From: Stropharia rugosoannulata
Taxonomy: Eukaryota > Basidiomycota > Agaricomycetes > Agaricales > Strophariaceae
DNA length: 64,000 nt
Direction of reading: 5' to 3'
Assembly: GCA_028532985.1 (NCBI GenBank)
Contig: JANCIK010000003.1
Location: 3,730,001 to 3,794,000 of the forward strand
Shown: in pieces, positions 50,954 through 63,669 of the stretch
How the letters are laid out: each line of letters opens with the position of its first letter
Numbering within the stretch: position 1 is the first letter of the stretch
Translations under genes and position numbers: made by a program
Notes under the pieces: model-generated
Database searches by the model: none
What the model was told of the DNA's origin: nothing
Seen by the model: only the letters and a program-made list of their open reading frames with translations

Positions 50954-52877
50954 ATGCTTGTGCTCTCTCTCAGCGTAAATCTCAGTCCGACATATGGGGC
51001 GTATCTTATTGGGACACTTCTATCAAACATGTATGTAGATCTTATTGCATAGCATGAGCATACATCTTACCCTACCTGCCCAGACTATTGGGATTCACCT
51101 GCTTGCAGGTATACGCGGAATGACTCCATTTTTATAATCCTATCTTACGGTACCACAGACATACATATATTTCAGGACATATAATGATGGCTTTGCACTT
51201 CGAGTAACGGTATTATTTTCTCATCCAAACCACTGTGACTTTTTCTGAACCAGATACATACTAGGTTGCTTGTCTACTGTCATTGAGTCTTCATAACGCA
51301 TTTCATTTCATGTTGCTAATTTAATTTGTTTAGGTTTTTTGAGCTTGTACACGGTGCTCTCAGCACGCACGTTGTATATTACTACCTCATTACCCATTAC
51401 TTTAACCCTTTATCACTACTGCAAAGTGTCTGGTAAGCAGAAAGAATACCCGCCTTCTTCGATAAAACTTTAATTTTTTTTTACCGTTACATCAGGTCTA
51501 TTAATGTTTGTACACAGAGTTTTCCTTACAGTTGTACTACTGTTCGATGCTGAATTAACGATGTATCATTGGCAGATTCAGTTTGGCACAACCGTAAGTC
51601 GCATACCAATGTCAACAATATTATATTAAGCTAGTCTGCTACTACAGTCAACAATTGTTCTCATTATACATACCTTGTACTCCATCCGGATATACTACGG
51701 TAAGACACTTCACCTGAAGTTGAAATTTAATTGGCTAACAGAACACTGCATGACAGTCTCTGGAAAGAGATACTTCATCCCTTTATTTATTGTACAGTTG
51801 CTATTTCACTTTACTGGTTGTACGTAGTATCTGATCTCGAATTGTTTCCCAGCTGATTTTATCTGTGATCAAATTTGGTGAGTTGTGCGTATTATATGCG
51901 TATTATGCATATGAACTAATGATTCATTTATTCAGGACTTGGTTGGGGTTTGTCCACAGTTTCTTCATCACGAATTATTCAAACGTTAAACACTCTATCA
52001 GCCCTGGTCGCAGTATTGTTTGTACACCCGGTTTCCGTAGGAAGTATTGTTAGATCTACAAACGTGCTCAGTGGAACTCCGGATGTAGGTTCTCTCAGTT
52101 TACAACCTGCAATAAACCAACCAAAAAAAGACTCTAGGAAAGGCCATTCTTATCGCTGCAGCTGTCATTGATTGGATCATCGCCGTAGCTTTGGGGTTTT
52201 ATCTTAACAAGGCACGCGGCGGTGTCAAAAGGTAATCCCAACATGCTGTATACAAGCTGCCGCCTCGGGCTACTACATATATGCATTCACAGGACGAACA
52301 AGTTAATTGACAACCTGATTGTTTACACGGTTAATAACGGCTTGCTCACTAGGTGACTGCTATCTTACCTTGAGCTGGCAACAGTTAACTGAAGTCAGCA
52401 CATAGCATAACTGACCTTATCTCGCTCATTTTGGTGTGTTCTGTGCTACTTGTGCCAGAGTGACTAGGTCGTGATGACTGACAACACATATAATAGGTGT
52501 TTACTAACCCAAATGACTTGTACTCACTGGCCGTATCCCAAGTTATCGGAAATTGTACGCATTCTTCTATATATTAGGTTAACAGCTGAACGGCTCAAAC
52601 AGTGTACTCAAATTCATTGCTGGCAACCCTCAACTCGCGCAAGGCCTACCTCGAAACCGAGGTAGCACCCACAACCCTTGGAGTTATTTCTTATCCACCG
52701 CTCTCGGAATTTGAAGCCGCAAGTCGGCCTGAGGCCGATGATGCTTATTCTACGTCCTCCAGATCACCAAGCGGTAGTGCAGTAGAGGTGATGAGCATTG
52801 ATGTCAGACCTAGTGTGAAGTTAATGCCTTTTCACAGAAGAACAAGTCTGCCGAGAGAGGCTCTGAAACCGGATTAA
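50954..52877 (+). CDS. DUF6534-type membrane protein, tandem copy 2
   Basis: ATG 50954 gives MLVLSLSVNLSPTYGAYLIG. The next recognisable parts are TYNDGFALRVT, then FFELVHGALSTHVVYYYL, ITHYFNPLSLLQSVW near 51334-51435. DNA identity to tandem copy 1 is very high here. Near 52285-52350 the sequence reads TNKLIDNLIVYTVNNGLLT, then TNPNDLYSLAVSQVIGN and YSNSLLATLNSRKAYLE. The tail (APTTLGVISYPP ... SSRSPSGSAVEV) is polar and ends LPREALKPD at 52877. It shares exon order with copy 1, so this is a tandem gene duplication whose tails have diverged. Function unknown; membrane location is clear. Confidence 0.7.
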
Positions 52878-53873
52878 GCCATGGAGTCTACACAGTCTGA
52901 GAGAACCAGCTGTATGCTGATTTGTCTCCAGCACTAGATTTTCGTTCGAGGAGCTTGAAGTTAAAAGCGGCGATAGATGTCAATCCGAGGCGCAGGCAGA
53001 GAAATAAAGACACTTTTGGACAAACATTAGTGTAAATGGATTAAACAGTATGGTCCTTATCATATGTCATGCGCAATGTATAACCGTAAACTTGCGGTTG
53101 CGAGTTTTTAAACCTGAAGGCGCCGCGACTCCAATTACTGCAAAGAATTTGGGGTTTGCTCGGGGTGTTGCCAATGTTGGTAGCAAGTTGACGGTAGAAG
53201 TGAAAGATCAGTGTGACTAGTGAGTGACGTCACGCGCTTTTAATATGGGCTGGTGGCCGGGGTCCTGGACTGCCAATGGAGCCAGGCTTGGCAACCGACA
53301 TTCCCACCCATCTTCCTCTCGCCCACTGTCATCGCCGCCTGCAGCGAGCTCTCCCCACCCCCACCCCCTCCTAACCCGCTCTCCTTCCGTTTTCCCCGCA
53401 TATATCCCCCTTTCCAACGCATATAGCGAGCCTACAAGGTGATCTGGGCACAAAGCCAGCCACGACTCTGTTGACGATTCAGGACTCGTCATTAATATTG
53501 TCTCATTGATAAGCTTCCACCAAGGTTGCTGCCCTGTGAGGTTCATTTAGCGAAAATATTGCGCATGTACTAACAGGGCCTCGACTGGACAAAGGACACG
53601 GACGGGTGGAAAAGTGGAAAACAAAGTTGATCCAGTCATTTGAGCTCGTTCAACTCAAACTCACCTCGCCTTTTTCGAACGTGCATTTCTTCATCCGAAC
53701 GATCCTGCACTACGTTATACCTTAAACCCGACGATTCAGCCCAGCCCAGTCACATACCGGTTTATCCGCTTTCCATATATCCAGCCACATCCGAGTCCAC
53801 GTTTCTGGCTTTTAATTCGGGCTCCTTAAAGGAAATCGGCTGTCGAAATACCCTCTGAGCAACAACAACAAGA
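52878..53873. promoter_or_regulatory. intergenic region before CHS7
   Basis: About 1 kb. It contains a C-rich pyrimidine tract at about 53285-53405 (runs such as CCCCACCCCCACCCCC), a common promoter feature of strongly expressed fungal genes, 470-590 bp before the CHS7 start. No gene is supported. Confidence 0.4.
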
Positions 53874-55485
53874 ATGACCGGAATCCAATTCGGGTCTTTC
53901 ACAGGCGTCTGCGAGACTGCCGCTCTCGTTATCTGTCCTCTCATTGGCACACCCCAAGGAGTCGAACCCAAGTGCTACAGTAGAAATGTTGATGTGGGTG
54001 GGACATTAATTTTCCAACCATGTGCGTAATTTACCTCCATACCCCTGAGTATCTGTGCAGGCGAGGCTGACATGGGGTCGGTTTAGCAACATGTTTTGTG
54101 CATATCGTTGCTATTATCATGACAGCTATTATGATCCTGCATATTCGGAGCAAATACACCGCAGTGGGGAGGAAAGAAATTGTCATGTTTTTCTGGATGT
54201 ATATGGCTATTGAATTCCTTGCTCTCTTCCTCGATTCTGGTGTCATTCCTACGGCGAACTCGGTATATCCCGTGTGTATTTTCTTATTTACTCTAATGCG
54301 CATTGATGACATCTAACCGTTTTCTAGTGGTTTACAGCAATATATACAGGCTTAGTGGCGGCGATATACACATGTTTACTCATTAACGCCTTCGTGGGCT
54401 TCCAATTCGCCGAAGATGGAACACCGCTTTCACTTTGGGTGCGTCTTCTCGCCTGTATCATAGCCATACCCTACTTAGCCTTCTTTTCGAAAAGTTCCTT
54501 CGCATATCTTGTCTTGTTGTCTTTGGCATCTCATTTTTCGTTGCCATCGCCACTTTCAAGGAGAAATTCGGCTTCAACTTCACGAAACCTGTCGCTCTAT
54601 TCATCATATACCTTATCTGGCCACTCGTATGTGTGCCCGTTTACATCGTGCTCCAGCTCATCCTTGTGTTCCGCACACTCGAGGATCGCTGGCCGATTGG
54701 TGACATCGTCTTTGGGTCCGCTTTCTATGCGGGCGCACTTGTACTCCTCTTTGCTTTCAGTGTGACCATCTGCAACGCCATCAAGCATTACATTGACGGT
54801 CTATTCTTCTTCACGCTGTGCATTCTGTTGAGTGTGATGATGGTGTATAAGTATTGGGATGATATTACGGTGCGTCGTCATTTACATTTCTTGTTACCGA
54901 TTTCGGGTTCCTACACTTCCACCGCACAAAAAAACAGGCGAAGTTGATCGGTTACGCAATATGCTGCGATTGGCTGTCATGCATGCTCGTCTATGCGCCT
55001 GGATATTCTTCCGTTTATGAGGGTGTATCGACATATATCCATCTTGACCAGTCGAATTTGCGTATCCGAAATTCTTTCTCAACTATCCCTTTCCCTATGA
55101 GCCACTTTGTGGATTTTTGCTGACGATATCTTAGCGCGAGGATCTTGAATTCTCTGTTGGTTCAAAAGCTGCTGTTTGGGAAGTCAAGGATCCTCTACTT
55201 ACACCCTCTGGCGCAGACTACGACGAGGACTCTTCATCGGGTGAACGCTATCCTGTCCCTCCTCCTCTCCCCGGCTACCCCACTAGTTTCTCCGGCTCCG
55301 GCTCAGCACATGGAGGCGCTCCTGGCGGCATTCCTTATCCTGGCTATAAATCGGGCAACAATGGTAACCCACCGAGCCTGGTGGGTGGTGTCAGCGGTGG
55401 GCAACTGTATGGTGGTGGCCCCCCAGGTGTAGGGAAGAATGGGGGTGGACGGGGATATCCCCCAGGTAATGGGGAGCGGTACTAG
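53874..55485 (+). CDS. CHS7: chitin synthase export chaperone
   Basis: Chs7-type seven-helix ER protein needed for chitin synthase III exit from the ER, so it supports cell wall synthesis. ATG 53874 gives [20 protein letters not shown], then [18 protein letters not shown], the standard start. Next: [54 protein letters not shown], then [82 protein letters not shown] and [12 protein letters not shown] conserved post-helix motif [19 protein letters not shown] follows. The C-terminus is Gly/Pro-rich and ends PPGNGERY at 55485, longer than the yeast form as in other filamentous fungi. About five exons, all intact. Confidence 0.95.
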
Positions 55486-56395
55486 GTACTCATCAATGGG
55501 GAGTTAGAAGGGCGGGGAGGTAATGGATCACACGTTGGATGATGCATATATTTACTATCACCTATTACATTAGCATAGCACGACATACGCAAGCAGACAT
55601 GGACGACAATATCTCCGACATTTTGCATATCCTTTCTTTTCTTTTTCTTTTCATTGCTTGCGTTGCATTGGTTTCTATTTCTGGGGTGTTGGCTGACGGG
55701 CGGCGATGAAGGACATGTTGTTTGGCATACCTTCACATGTTTTCCTGTTACCCCAGTTCATTTTCACTTTTGCCCTTTTGATCTATGCTGGGCGATTTTT
55801 TTGTTCCTAGTTTATGGCTTACGACGTAAAATACGCATCTCTGAACACTCGCTGAAACATCTCATTCGTTTCTTTTTCCTTGGATTTTTTTCTTTTTGCA
55901 ATGTCTCTTTAGTGGTCTTCCTTTAGGCCACAGGTTAGGTGCCGCGCCAGGAAGTAATTGAAAGTAGAGATTTCTAGCTTGATAGATGACTTTCACACAC
56001 ATGGTGTATAGACTTTCCAAGCGACGTCATGCTTCAAGAAAACGATTGTGGACCACCTGTAGCAACTGTCAAATTTTCTGAATGGCACACATTGAGAATC
56101 GTCACATCACACTGGCATTCGACCACATTCAAATTCATGGGAGGGTACGTACGTACAATTTTGACATCTTCGGGATACGGCAACCCTCATTTTCAAGTCC
56201 AGCTCTGCATATATGCGGCGACACCCATTGAGTTACTCTTGACTCGTTCTCATCATTCAAGCAACTGCCACGAGTCACGGCTAGTTCATAATTGTTATAT
56301 TGTATGTGTGATGTTGTTAATAGGCCATTTCTGATAGCTACCAGCATAGATATATAGTGGTCGATGACCAGACTAAATTTCTAATCTGTAGCATC
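55486..56395. other. intergenic interval, nothing recognised
   Basis: About 900 bp between CHS7 and a 7-TM gene. T-rich near 55620-55920, as in 3' regions. No gene supported. Confidence 0.45.
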
Positions 56396-57619
56396 ATGTC
56401 GACCACCAACTCCACCTTCGATCAAAGTACAAGTGCATCAACACTGTCTGCCTCCAACCTCAACGGAACACTGCTTAGCGTTTTTTGCACGGGTGCGCAT
56501 CTAGATCAAGTTCTTCAGCTTTTGATCTCTCTAAAATTCAATGTATTGCTCCAGGTTTTTACACATGTGTTTATCTAACCACGATGTACATCTATTGTAA
56601 GTTTTGTGGTTTTTTTGCCTTTGAGTGTAATTTGGAGTAATGAAATTGATTGATTCAAATTCCACTAGTACAAAGCAAAATGTCGAAAAGCTGGTTTATC
56701 ATCTCGATCATGACAACGCTCTGCATCTTGAACATCCTTCAAATGGCTACCCAATGGTACCAACTAACTTTGTCGACCAATCCGCCAATGTGGTTAATTA
56801 CCTTCAATGACGCTACCTTGATGTTCACCTGTGGTCTTGCTGATCTTCTATTAGTACGTCTTTATCCCGGATCTGTTGCATTCATCCCAGTTAATTCCTA
56901 CAGATATGGCGGTGTTACCGCGTATGGAACAACTCTTTCTGGGTTATATTTAGTCCATCTATCCTTTTGGTTGGGGAGACTGGTGCGTCTTCACAGCTTT
57001 AGATAGCATGTTGAATGTTCGAACATTCTACTCAGGTGTTTATCTTGCATTAATGATATCTGACCCCGGTGCATATGGTGCAACGGCAGCTAATCTGCTC
57101 GGAGCAGCGGCGACTCTGACACTAGGCACTACAGTCCTAACGACATCTCTGATCGTCTACCGCATTTCCTCCGCCACTCGGACAGGCTATGAGGGGGCGA
57201 TCACAAACACAAGGCCTTTCTTCAGGGTTGTAGAGATAATAATACAATCATCTGCGTTATATGTCGCTATTTCATTGGTTTTTGCGGCGAATGAACTGCT
57301 CATAGGCAGTTCCAATAGTGCAACTTCGCTGCCGCTGTTGGTCATGATTTATTACGTTGGAAATGTTTTTCCATCTCTTGCAGTAGGCCATTTTTTTCTG
57401 TAGCACTTTCTCTGACTGATAGTTTTCAACTTGAAGGGCCTCGCCCCTACAATTATGATAGCCCGTATAGCCATGTCTTCAAATACCGCGATAGACGTTC
57501 ATGCCCAAACATTACACGCATGCTCTTCTCTCCAATTTCAACAATTTCCTCTGGATGACCCTGAATATGGAAAGAGGGATTACTTTAATAAAATTTCAGC
57601 AAGAAGACTGACCTACTGA
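56396..57619 (+). CDS. basidiomycete 7-TM protein
   Basis: ATG 56396 starts a polar leader (MSTTNSTFDQSTSASTLSAS). After an intron comes FYTCVYLTTMYIY. Later exons give WFIISIMTTLCILNILQMAT, NDATLMFTCGLADLLL, IWRCYRVWNNSFWVIF (the W-R-C-Y/H-x-V-W-x-x-S loop of this Agaricomycete family), ETGVYLALMIS, LTTSLIVYRISSATRTG, ALYVAISLVFAANELL and LVMIYYVGNVFPSLA. The last exon gives GLAPTIMIARIAMSS and a polar tail ending KISARRLTY at 57619. Seven helices are expected. It is related in plan to the protein at 39486-40670 but clearly a different subfamily. Function unknown. It converges on carboxypeptidase copy 3. Confidence 0.7.
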
Positions 57620-57767
57620 GAATTTCCTATGGTGTAATTTAGTTGTATCTTTTAGCATGTATTTATAATATGAATATTTTGAGATGTTGTGAAATTATGA
57701 ACATTTCGCATACAAAAATGTGTACCAAGTTCCGTAGAGTGGCATATACATACCAGATTGTTCAGAT

Positions 57768-59684
57768 TTACAGTGCTTCGCCTTTTAGCCACCTATTCAC
57801 TAGCTCTAAGCTTTCCTTTGGCTTATCATATGGCACCTAGAGTATTATAGTTAGTATGGAATTCGTTCGTTCACTTATAAGTACTATTAAGCATACCATA
57901 TGTCCAGCACCCTCAATTGTGGCGAATGTCAAGCCCTGGGCGCTACGAGTCTCCCCTGCTTGTGCACCGCTGACATTCCATGCCCGGAGCGGCTGCTTAG
58001 CAAACTCGTCATGGCCTGTCCATTCGAGAGCCAGTGTCCATGCTTCATTCCCGACATGGTTGCAGATCCAGTCGTTCTTGCCTACGTAAATCAGCGCGCG
58101 CACGCCGCGCTCTAACAATGCAGCCACGTAGAGGTATGTGAGTCGAAATTCATCCATGTTCGAGTTGAATGCTACTCCGACGTCCGTGCTGCACGCCGAG
58201 AAGTTCGCGGTGAGCACTGGGTCAACACCCAGCTGTTCGCGCACGGCGGGGCGGTCAAGGTAAGATGCTATGTGCCTAATATCGTTTAATGAGCTCCAAG
58301 GAATCAAAAGGTGAATGCATTTGGGTTTACTTCGTCACCGGGTAGCAAAGCGTATCTTCAATCTCGCCCTCGCAGTCCTTGCTGATGTCGTAAGGGTTCT
58401 TGCCTGTCTTTGGCCTTAGTACACCCATTATTGAGGAAGAAAAAATATTGCACCTGATATAAAGAAAGGTGAACCAATCTCGTTACCACAGAAGAGGTTA
58501 GCTGCACCGCAGGAGATAGCATCAAACACGTCGATGCAAGACTCTTTGAGCATTTTCTGGCATCTTGGTAGCTGTACAAAAATACCAACATAACAATCAA
58601 TATAGAATGAGCTACGTATGAAGGTTGACCACGTACTGTCTGCTTCATGCGTACACAAGTACCGATGTCGAGGATAGGATCTGTTGTTGCAGGAGTGCAC
58701 GTCATAGCATAGTAACCAGCCGGCATGGTGTAGAAGTCAGTTATTCCATTACCTGAACCCATGAATTAAGTATGTCTCCGCATAATAAGAGAGGATGTGT
58801 ACCAATCATCACCGACTGGAGGTTAATGGGAGTCAATCCAGCCTCCACAAGTCTCGCGTTCTGATCGTAGACGGCCGACGCAAACACGGGGATATATCGT
58901 CCACCATAGGACTCTCCTGCCATATGGAATGCCCGACCCTTGAACTGGCTGAAGTTCTCGAAGAATATAGCGACAAAAGCGGCTATGTCCTTTGCAGCCT
59001 CTTCTGTAGTGCCCACCGACTCCCCATACTCAGCATACGAGAAACCAACCCCAATAGGCTGATCGACGAAAAACACATTTGCGTTGGAGGTCCAAGATTC
59101 CGGATGAAACTTGGTGCCGTTTGCATCTAGTACCCTGCAAGGACCCAGTTCCATGAAGAGGCCCAGAGATGAAGAGCAGCCAGGACCTGGAAGATAGAGA
59201 GGTTGTCTTGTGGATCTGTATTGAACGAAAACGTTAATTACCTCCGTTTGTCCAGAAGATGACATCGTCCTTGTCTGGATCACTTCTGCTCTCAAAGAAG
59301 TAGAAGAACAGATGCCTGGCTTCAATGTCAATGTATCCTGTGTATGAGCTGGCAAATGTTAGGACGTGTTAATACATTAGCAATGGGACTTACATACTTT
59401 ACTGTGGTATCACAGAAGTCGGTGGACTTCTTGATGCGTACGCTGTATTTTGGAAAAACGGGGTGCGCCAGCGTCGTGAATTGAGTTTCAGAAAGTAGAG
59501 ACAGGTGCTCCATTGGTCGGAATAAACCATCATCGTAATTGAGAGCGCCTCCTTCAATTAACAGAATGTTAGCTCGCCGATATATAAGCAAAACTGACAC
59601 CCGAAACATACCAAGAACTTGCTGCTGGGCGTACCCCAGAGCAGACCATCCAATTAGCGCACCGTATATAGCTTTCAAGAGCAT
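57768..59684 (-). CDS. S10 serine carboxypeptidase, copy 3
   Basis: ATG 59684 opens a signal peptide ([20 protein letters not shown]). Core motifs: [73 protein letters not shown] with catalytic Ser, [16 protein letters not shown] with catalytic Asp, and [13 protein letters not shown] with catalytic His. Substrate-site sequence [12 protein letters not shown] is well kept. The end is RWLKGEAL at 57768. About eleven exons with GT donors at the places where copy 1 has GC. It appears complete and active, acting in the vacuole or outside the cell. It is most like copies 1 and 2 of this window, so the three form one local family. Confidence 0.9.
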
Positions 59685-60728
59685 CTCGCAGGGAAGAAAC
59701 AGAGCTCAGAGATGTGGTGGTGGGAGTCAACCTGAGGAACCACTTGTAATATGTGGAACGGAACAAACACCGGTCCGGCACTTCCACTTTAATCTTCGAT
59801 TATCCATGCGGCCATGTGTAAAGTTTCAATGATAATAAGGGAATTTATGTACTGTAATTACCTACTTACACGCGCTACGTACTTAGTACCTGTACGGACT
59901 CTTGTGACTTTTCGCGCTCACCAGTCCAATCAAAGCCAGTTATATGTTTCGCATGTATCAACATATATTTCCAAAATCATATAGAACTGAGACCATACAG
60001 AAACTACATCATACATGTACAGACAAAAAAGACATCATAGATGTCAGCAACGAACAAAATGGTAAGAACGAGACACAAGAACTAAAGAATCCAAAATAGA
60101 CTGGTATAAAAGGGAGTGGAAACGCAAATCGAGAATCGATGCAGAAAGGGAACAAATATAACCTATAGAAACTAACAGAAACATAGAGTAGAGAGTGAGT
60201 AGTTGGGATGTTGAGATACATAGTGGATAGACGGTGGGAGAGAGGAATGAGGTTGGAAGGCATAGATAGATAAAAATTTACGGCGGCTGCAGGTCGATAT
60301 TGGGAGAGGAAGTGATGCACAGAGGGTGCCGGAAAACGTGAAGCGGCAACGCTTGCAAGCCAAGAAATATGGACACAGCATGAAGCGAGAATAAAAAGGC
60401 TTCAATGCAAGGAAGAATTCAGAATGTTACTGATGTCCGGATGACATGTGAAAGCAGAACAAACAGCACGAACAAGAACGGTGATGGGCGTGAGGAGACG
60501 GACATAATCGTACAGATACACAAGTCGTAAAAGGCACATGACGCCGGGACACTGTCTTCATAATCGTTCTTTTCGTCAATCTTCATCTTCACCTTCATCT
60601 GGACGCAGTTTCGTCACTTGCCGCTATCTTCGTGAACAAAGGGACTTGGAGTCATCGGAAAGAACGAGCCCGCCGGCGGGCCCGTTCCCTAGCGGCCAGA
60701 TCAAAGTATACAGCTACAGGCGCCCATA
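59685..60728. other. interval upstream of carboxypeptidase 3 and downstream of the PH/CRIB gene
   Basis: About 1 kb. The plus strand is purine-rich at 60120-60420, i.e. pyrimidine-rich on the strand of the gene ending at 60729, compatible with its 3' untranslated region. No gene seen. Confidence 0.4.
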
Positions 60729-62938
60729 CTAGCCTTGCATCTGATACTGTGGCTGAGCACTCCGCCTCCGGGATTGCCTCTTCTCTCGCCTCTCTTCCTT
60801 GTGCCGATCTTCGTCCTGCTGTGCCTTCTCGGCTTGTTTGGCCCTGACAGCTTCCTTCTCTTTCTCAAGAGCGCGCAGCATCTTCTGCCGCTCTTCCTCG
60901 CGCAGGCGGGCCTGCGCAGCACCCACGGCCGAACCCCACGCAGCAGCATCTTTTGGGCGTGCAAAAGTCAGCCGAAGAGTCTCTGCGTCTGGGCGCGGGG
61001 CTGTGTTTGGGGTTTTCTCAGGCGAGACTTCCACAAGGAGTGTCGTAGGACGGTTACTATCGGGGATTGCACGGGAAATACGTCCTAGTGGGATGGTCCG
61101 TACTGGAGCTGACGACTGATAAAAGAAGGTGTGACGTTAGAAACTATATCAAATTTATGAAAGAACATATTAAGTTCGCAATAAGAGAAGGGTCTAGGCC
61201 TGTCTGCTCTGTTCAAGGATAAGCCCAAGAACCCTAAGAGTATGCGCCCGACATTGCACATCTTCTAAACACAATATCGAAGCACCGAAAACTAACAGGG
61301 ACAGACAGAGACAGATGAAAGAAGCCCATACTGGAAAGCAGGTAGAAAGCTCCGTGGTCAGAGAGAAACGGAGAACCGGAGAACACCCCATCATGATGGC
61401 TAATCTCGACACAGATATTAGTTCCACGCGGGTAACTAATAATAACCCGCCTGAAGCCTGGCCTTCTTCGATAACAACATTCTCCGTCTCTCGTTCATAG
61501 AAGAGATAGAGAGTGTCACACTCGACAAGAGGCGGATACATGGAAAATAAACATTGCAAAAAAGAAAAAAGAAAAAAAAGGAAAGGAAGAAAGGAAGTGA
61601 TGCGAGAAGCGAAGAGCGCAGGATCATGAAACCCAAGCACAGGGATAGATGAAACAAGCAACGCAATCATTGAAACTTAAACTAACTCACCTTTTCCCCG
61701 GCGGCGTGAAGAACAACTTCAGCCTCCCCAAGCACAACCCAGCGTGCTCTGGAAAGTCCGAACCACCGTGCGAGCATGCCGTCGCCTTGTTGGCGAACGT
61801 CCGCACGGGCTTCGAGGTTTCCTGCAACATTTGCAGGCGTGCTTGATTTGTTCGGCGCAACGCTTTGGGCCGGAATAGTGGGGCTGTTCGTCGGACTTGC
61901 CAAATTGCCTTTTGTGAGAACAACGCCGGAAACAGGGCGAGAGCGCGGTTTCAGATTTATTCCTTCTCCTGAGCTCGATAACCCCAGCGTTGTACCAAGA
62001 CCCATGCCCGCACCTCCGCCGATTATCTCGGCATAGATAGGGAGAATATTTGCATCCTGAGGAAAAATAAAATTAGAAGTCAGATTAAAGGGTCTTTCAG
62101 GTGAAGTCCTGCAGTATGTATGGACAACTTGAATGAGACAGAAATAGTACAAAGGCAAGGACGGGGTAGAGTCATCTCCGCCTAGCTCCAAACATATCCC
62201 CGATGAGATGATATGGAATACTGATACGACAACAAGGCCGACTTCGCGCAGAGCGGAAGGAAGACGTGCCCATTCATGCTCGAAAACAAAGTCGGACAAA
62301 ACACTCACCCCGAAATTACCCCCGTCCCCGCCAACATGTGCCTTGTGAACAAAGTCAATAGGGGCAGAGGTGTATCGGCCCAGCGGGCTTCGAGCATATA
62401 GTTCATCCTGCCAATCGTAAAGCGCAGAGTCCGTCGAAAAGGACAGCGAGATGGTTGTTACTTTCTTGGTGTTACTTGGAGGCGGTGCCACAGAGGTGTT
62501 GGGAGATTTGTTGTTCGACAAGAGTCCCCCCCGTAGTCGGATTCCAAGGGAGTGAGCTGCCAACTCGGTCCGCTCGATGGCGATTATGGCGGAAAGTGAC
62601 ACCCGTGTGCGCTTTGATGATGTTGGCTATGAGAAAGAAAAAAAAGATACGGTCAGCTACTGTCCGTCAACCATAAACTTCTCGAAAGGCACTGAGCCAC
62701 ATAAAGCAACCAGATGCATAGCACGCATGTTAGCACTCACATTGACGATGCATAGCACCTCTTCGTCAAGCTCGAGGCGCCGTGGTTTCCAGGAAGCACC
62801 GCGGAATGTGCTACGTTCCAGGACATCCGCGTTTCCTGTCCTGGTGGGCAACGCAGCGGCTGCGCCTAGCGCACGCGCCTTGGGAGGGTGTGTTGGCCTG
62901 TAGCTGTTATCCGTCGAAGTACCTGCTTGGCGGGACAT
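60729..62938 (-). CDS. PH/CRIB-like protein without a kinase domain
   Basis: Start at ATG 62938 (MSRQAGTSTDNSYRP). A PH-like region follows: WKPRRLELDEEVLCIVN, joined to NIIKAHTRVSLSAIIAIERT, TTISLSFSTDSALYDWQDELY. Then ARSPLGRYTSAPIDFVHKAHVG contains HxxHVG, the CRIB core that binds Cdc42/Rac. PH followed by CRIB is the plan of Cla4-type PAK kinases, but here no kinase follows. The middle is Ser/Gly-rich, then ARWFGLSRARWVVLGEAEV. The last exon is a basic coiled helix (REEERQKMLRALEKEKEAV) ending QPQYQMQG at 60729. Four introns are possible. One (62057-62308) is 252 nt, in frame and stop-free, so it may be retained. Another (61116-61690) is 575 nt, long for this window. A role in polarity signalling is an inference. 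Confidence 0.6.
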
Positions 62939-63478
62939 GGTCAACGCTATCTTGGATGTTGTTGGCGAGGGTAAAAAGGAAAATGGAGATGGCTGGGAGG
63001 GAAGGAGATGGTGGTGGGAGGCAAAGTAAAGTTATTACAGGCACTCATGTTGTCACTCCGTTACCGGCTGATCACGCCCAGCTTCGGGGAACACAAAAGG
63101 AGATCTAACAATAACAATTCACAATAACTTGCTCGTCAGAAGACTTGGAGCCTGCCTCGTTTATTCAGGCCCTAGAGCAGGCCATAGAAGCGTGATAAGC
63201 CATGGGATGTCTCCCCAGGCCCGCGGCCTAACGAGTGGCATCGCGTCCCAACTCGCGAGCTGCGGCGTAATTATAGGCTATTTCTGTTTTGTTTGATACA
63301 TACTTACTCGCCTTTTTACCTGTTGCATACAGCGGATGACTGGGGCTGCATACTGCGAAATCATATATGAATACTCTCTTCTATGTACTTGGCGATATTT
63401 CCCAAGACATTTTCTGTCTTGCATATCCGATCAACCGCGTAGCACGGGCGTTGAGCAGCAAAGGAGTCCTGAGAAATA
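62939..63478. other. intergenic interval
   Basis: About 540 bp that should contain the promoter of the PH/CRIB-like gene. Nothing else supported. Confidence 0.45.
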
Positions 63479-63669
63479 TCATCGCGTTTCGCCGGCCGCA
63501 GCGGCATCTAGCAAATGTCTAACAGGAAGCGGCAGTTCTGTCTTCTCGTTCTCATGCACTACGGTGTCGACCAAGTGTCGCTCAGTCGCATATGGCTCTA
63601 GCTCTGAAACCGCCTTTTTCGCATCCGCTTCCTCCACATTATTCCGCGCTCCTTGACCCGCATTACCTC
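63479..63669 (-). CDS. C-terminal exon of an unknown gene, partial
   Basis: The minus strand has an open stretch with protein-like composition (NNVEEADAKKAVSELEPYAT, then EKTELPLPVRHLLDAAAAG) ending in TGA at 63479. An AAG acceptor lies just upstream at 63670-63672. Upstream exons are not clear within the window and the gene probably continues past the right edge. No family recognised; the sequence looks helical and acidic. Confidence 0.35.

Noticed and set aside
53941..53975. A GGTTCGACTCC-like string on the minus strand suggesting a tRNA T arm
   Set aside because: It lies in the CHS7 coding exon and no D arm or anticodon arm can be folded around it.
59540..59832. Plus-strand frame upstream of carboxypeptidase copy 3
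   Set aside because: It is antisense to the first exon and promoter of that gene and has no splice or family support.
60009..60405. Minus-strand frames rich in Phe, Ser and Leu
   Set aside because: They come from a pyrimidine-rich stretch that is better explained as a 3' untranslated region.
61436..61670. Minus-strand hydrophobic Phe/Leu-rich frame resembling a membrane protein
   Set aside because: It is the translation of a pyrimidine tract inside the long intron of the PH/CRIB-like gene.
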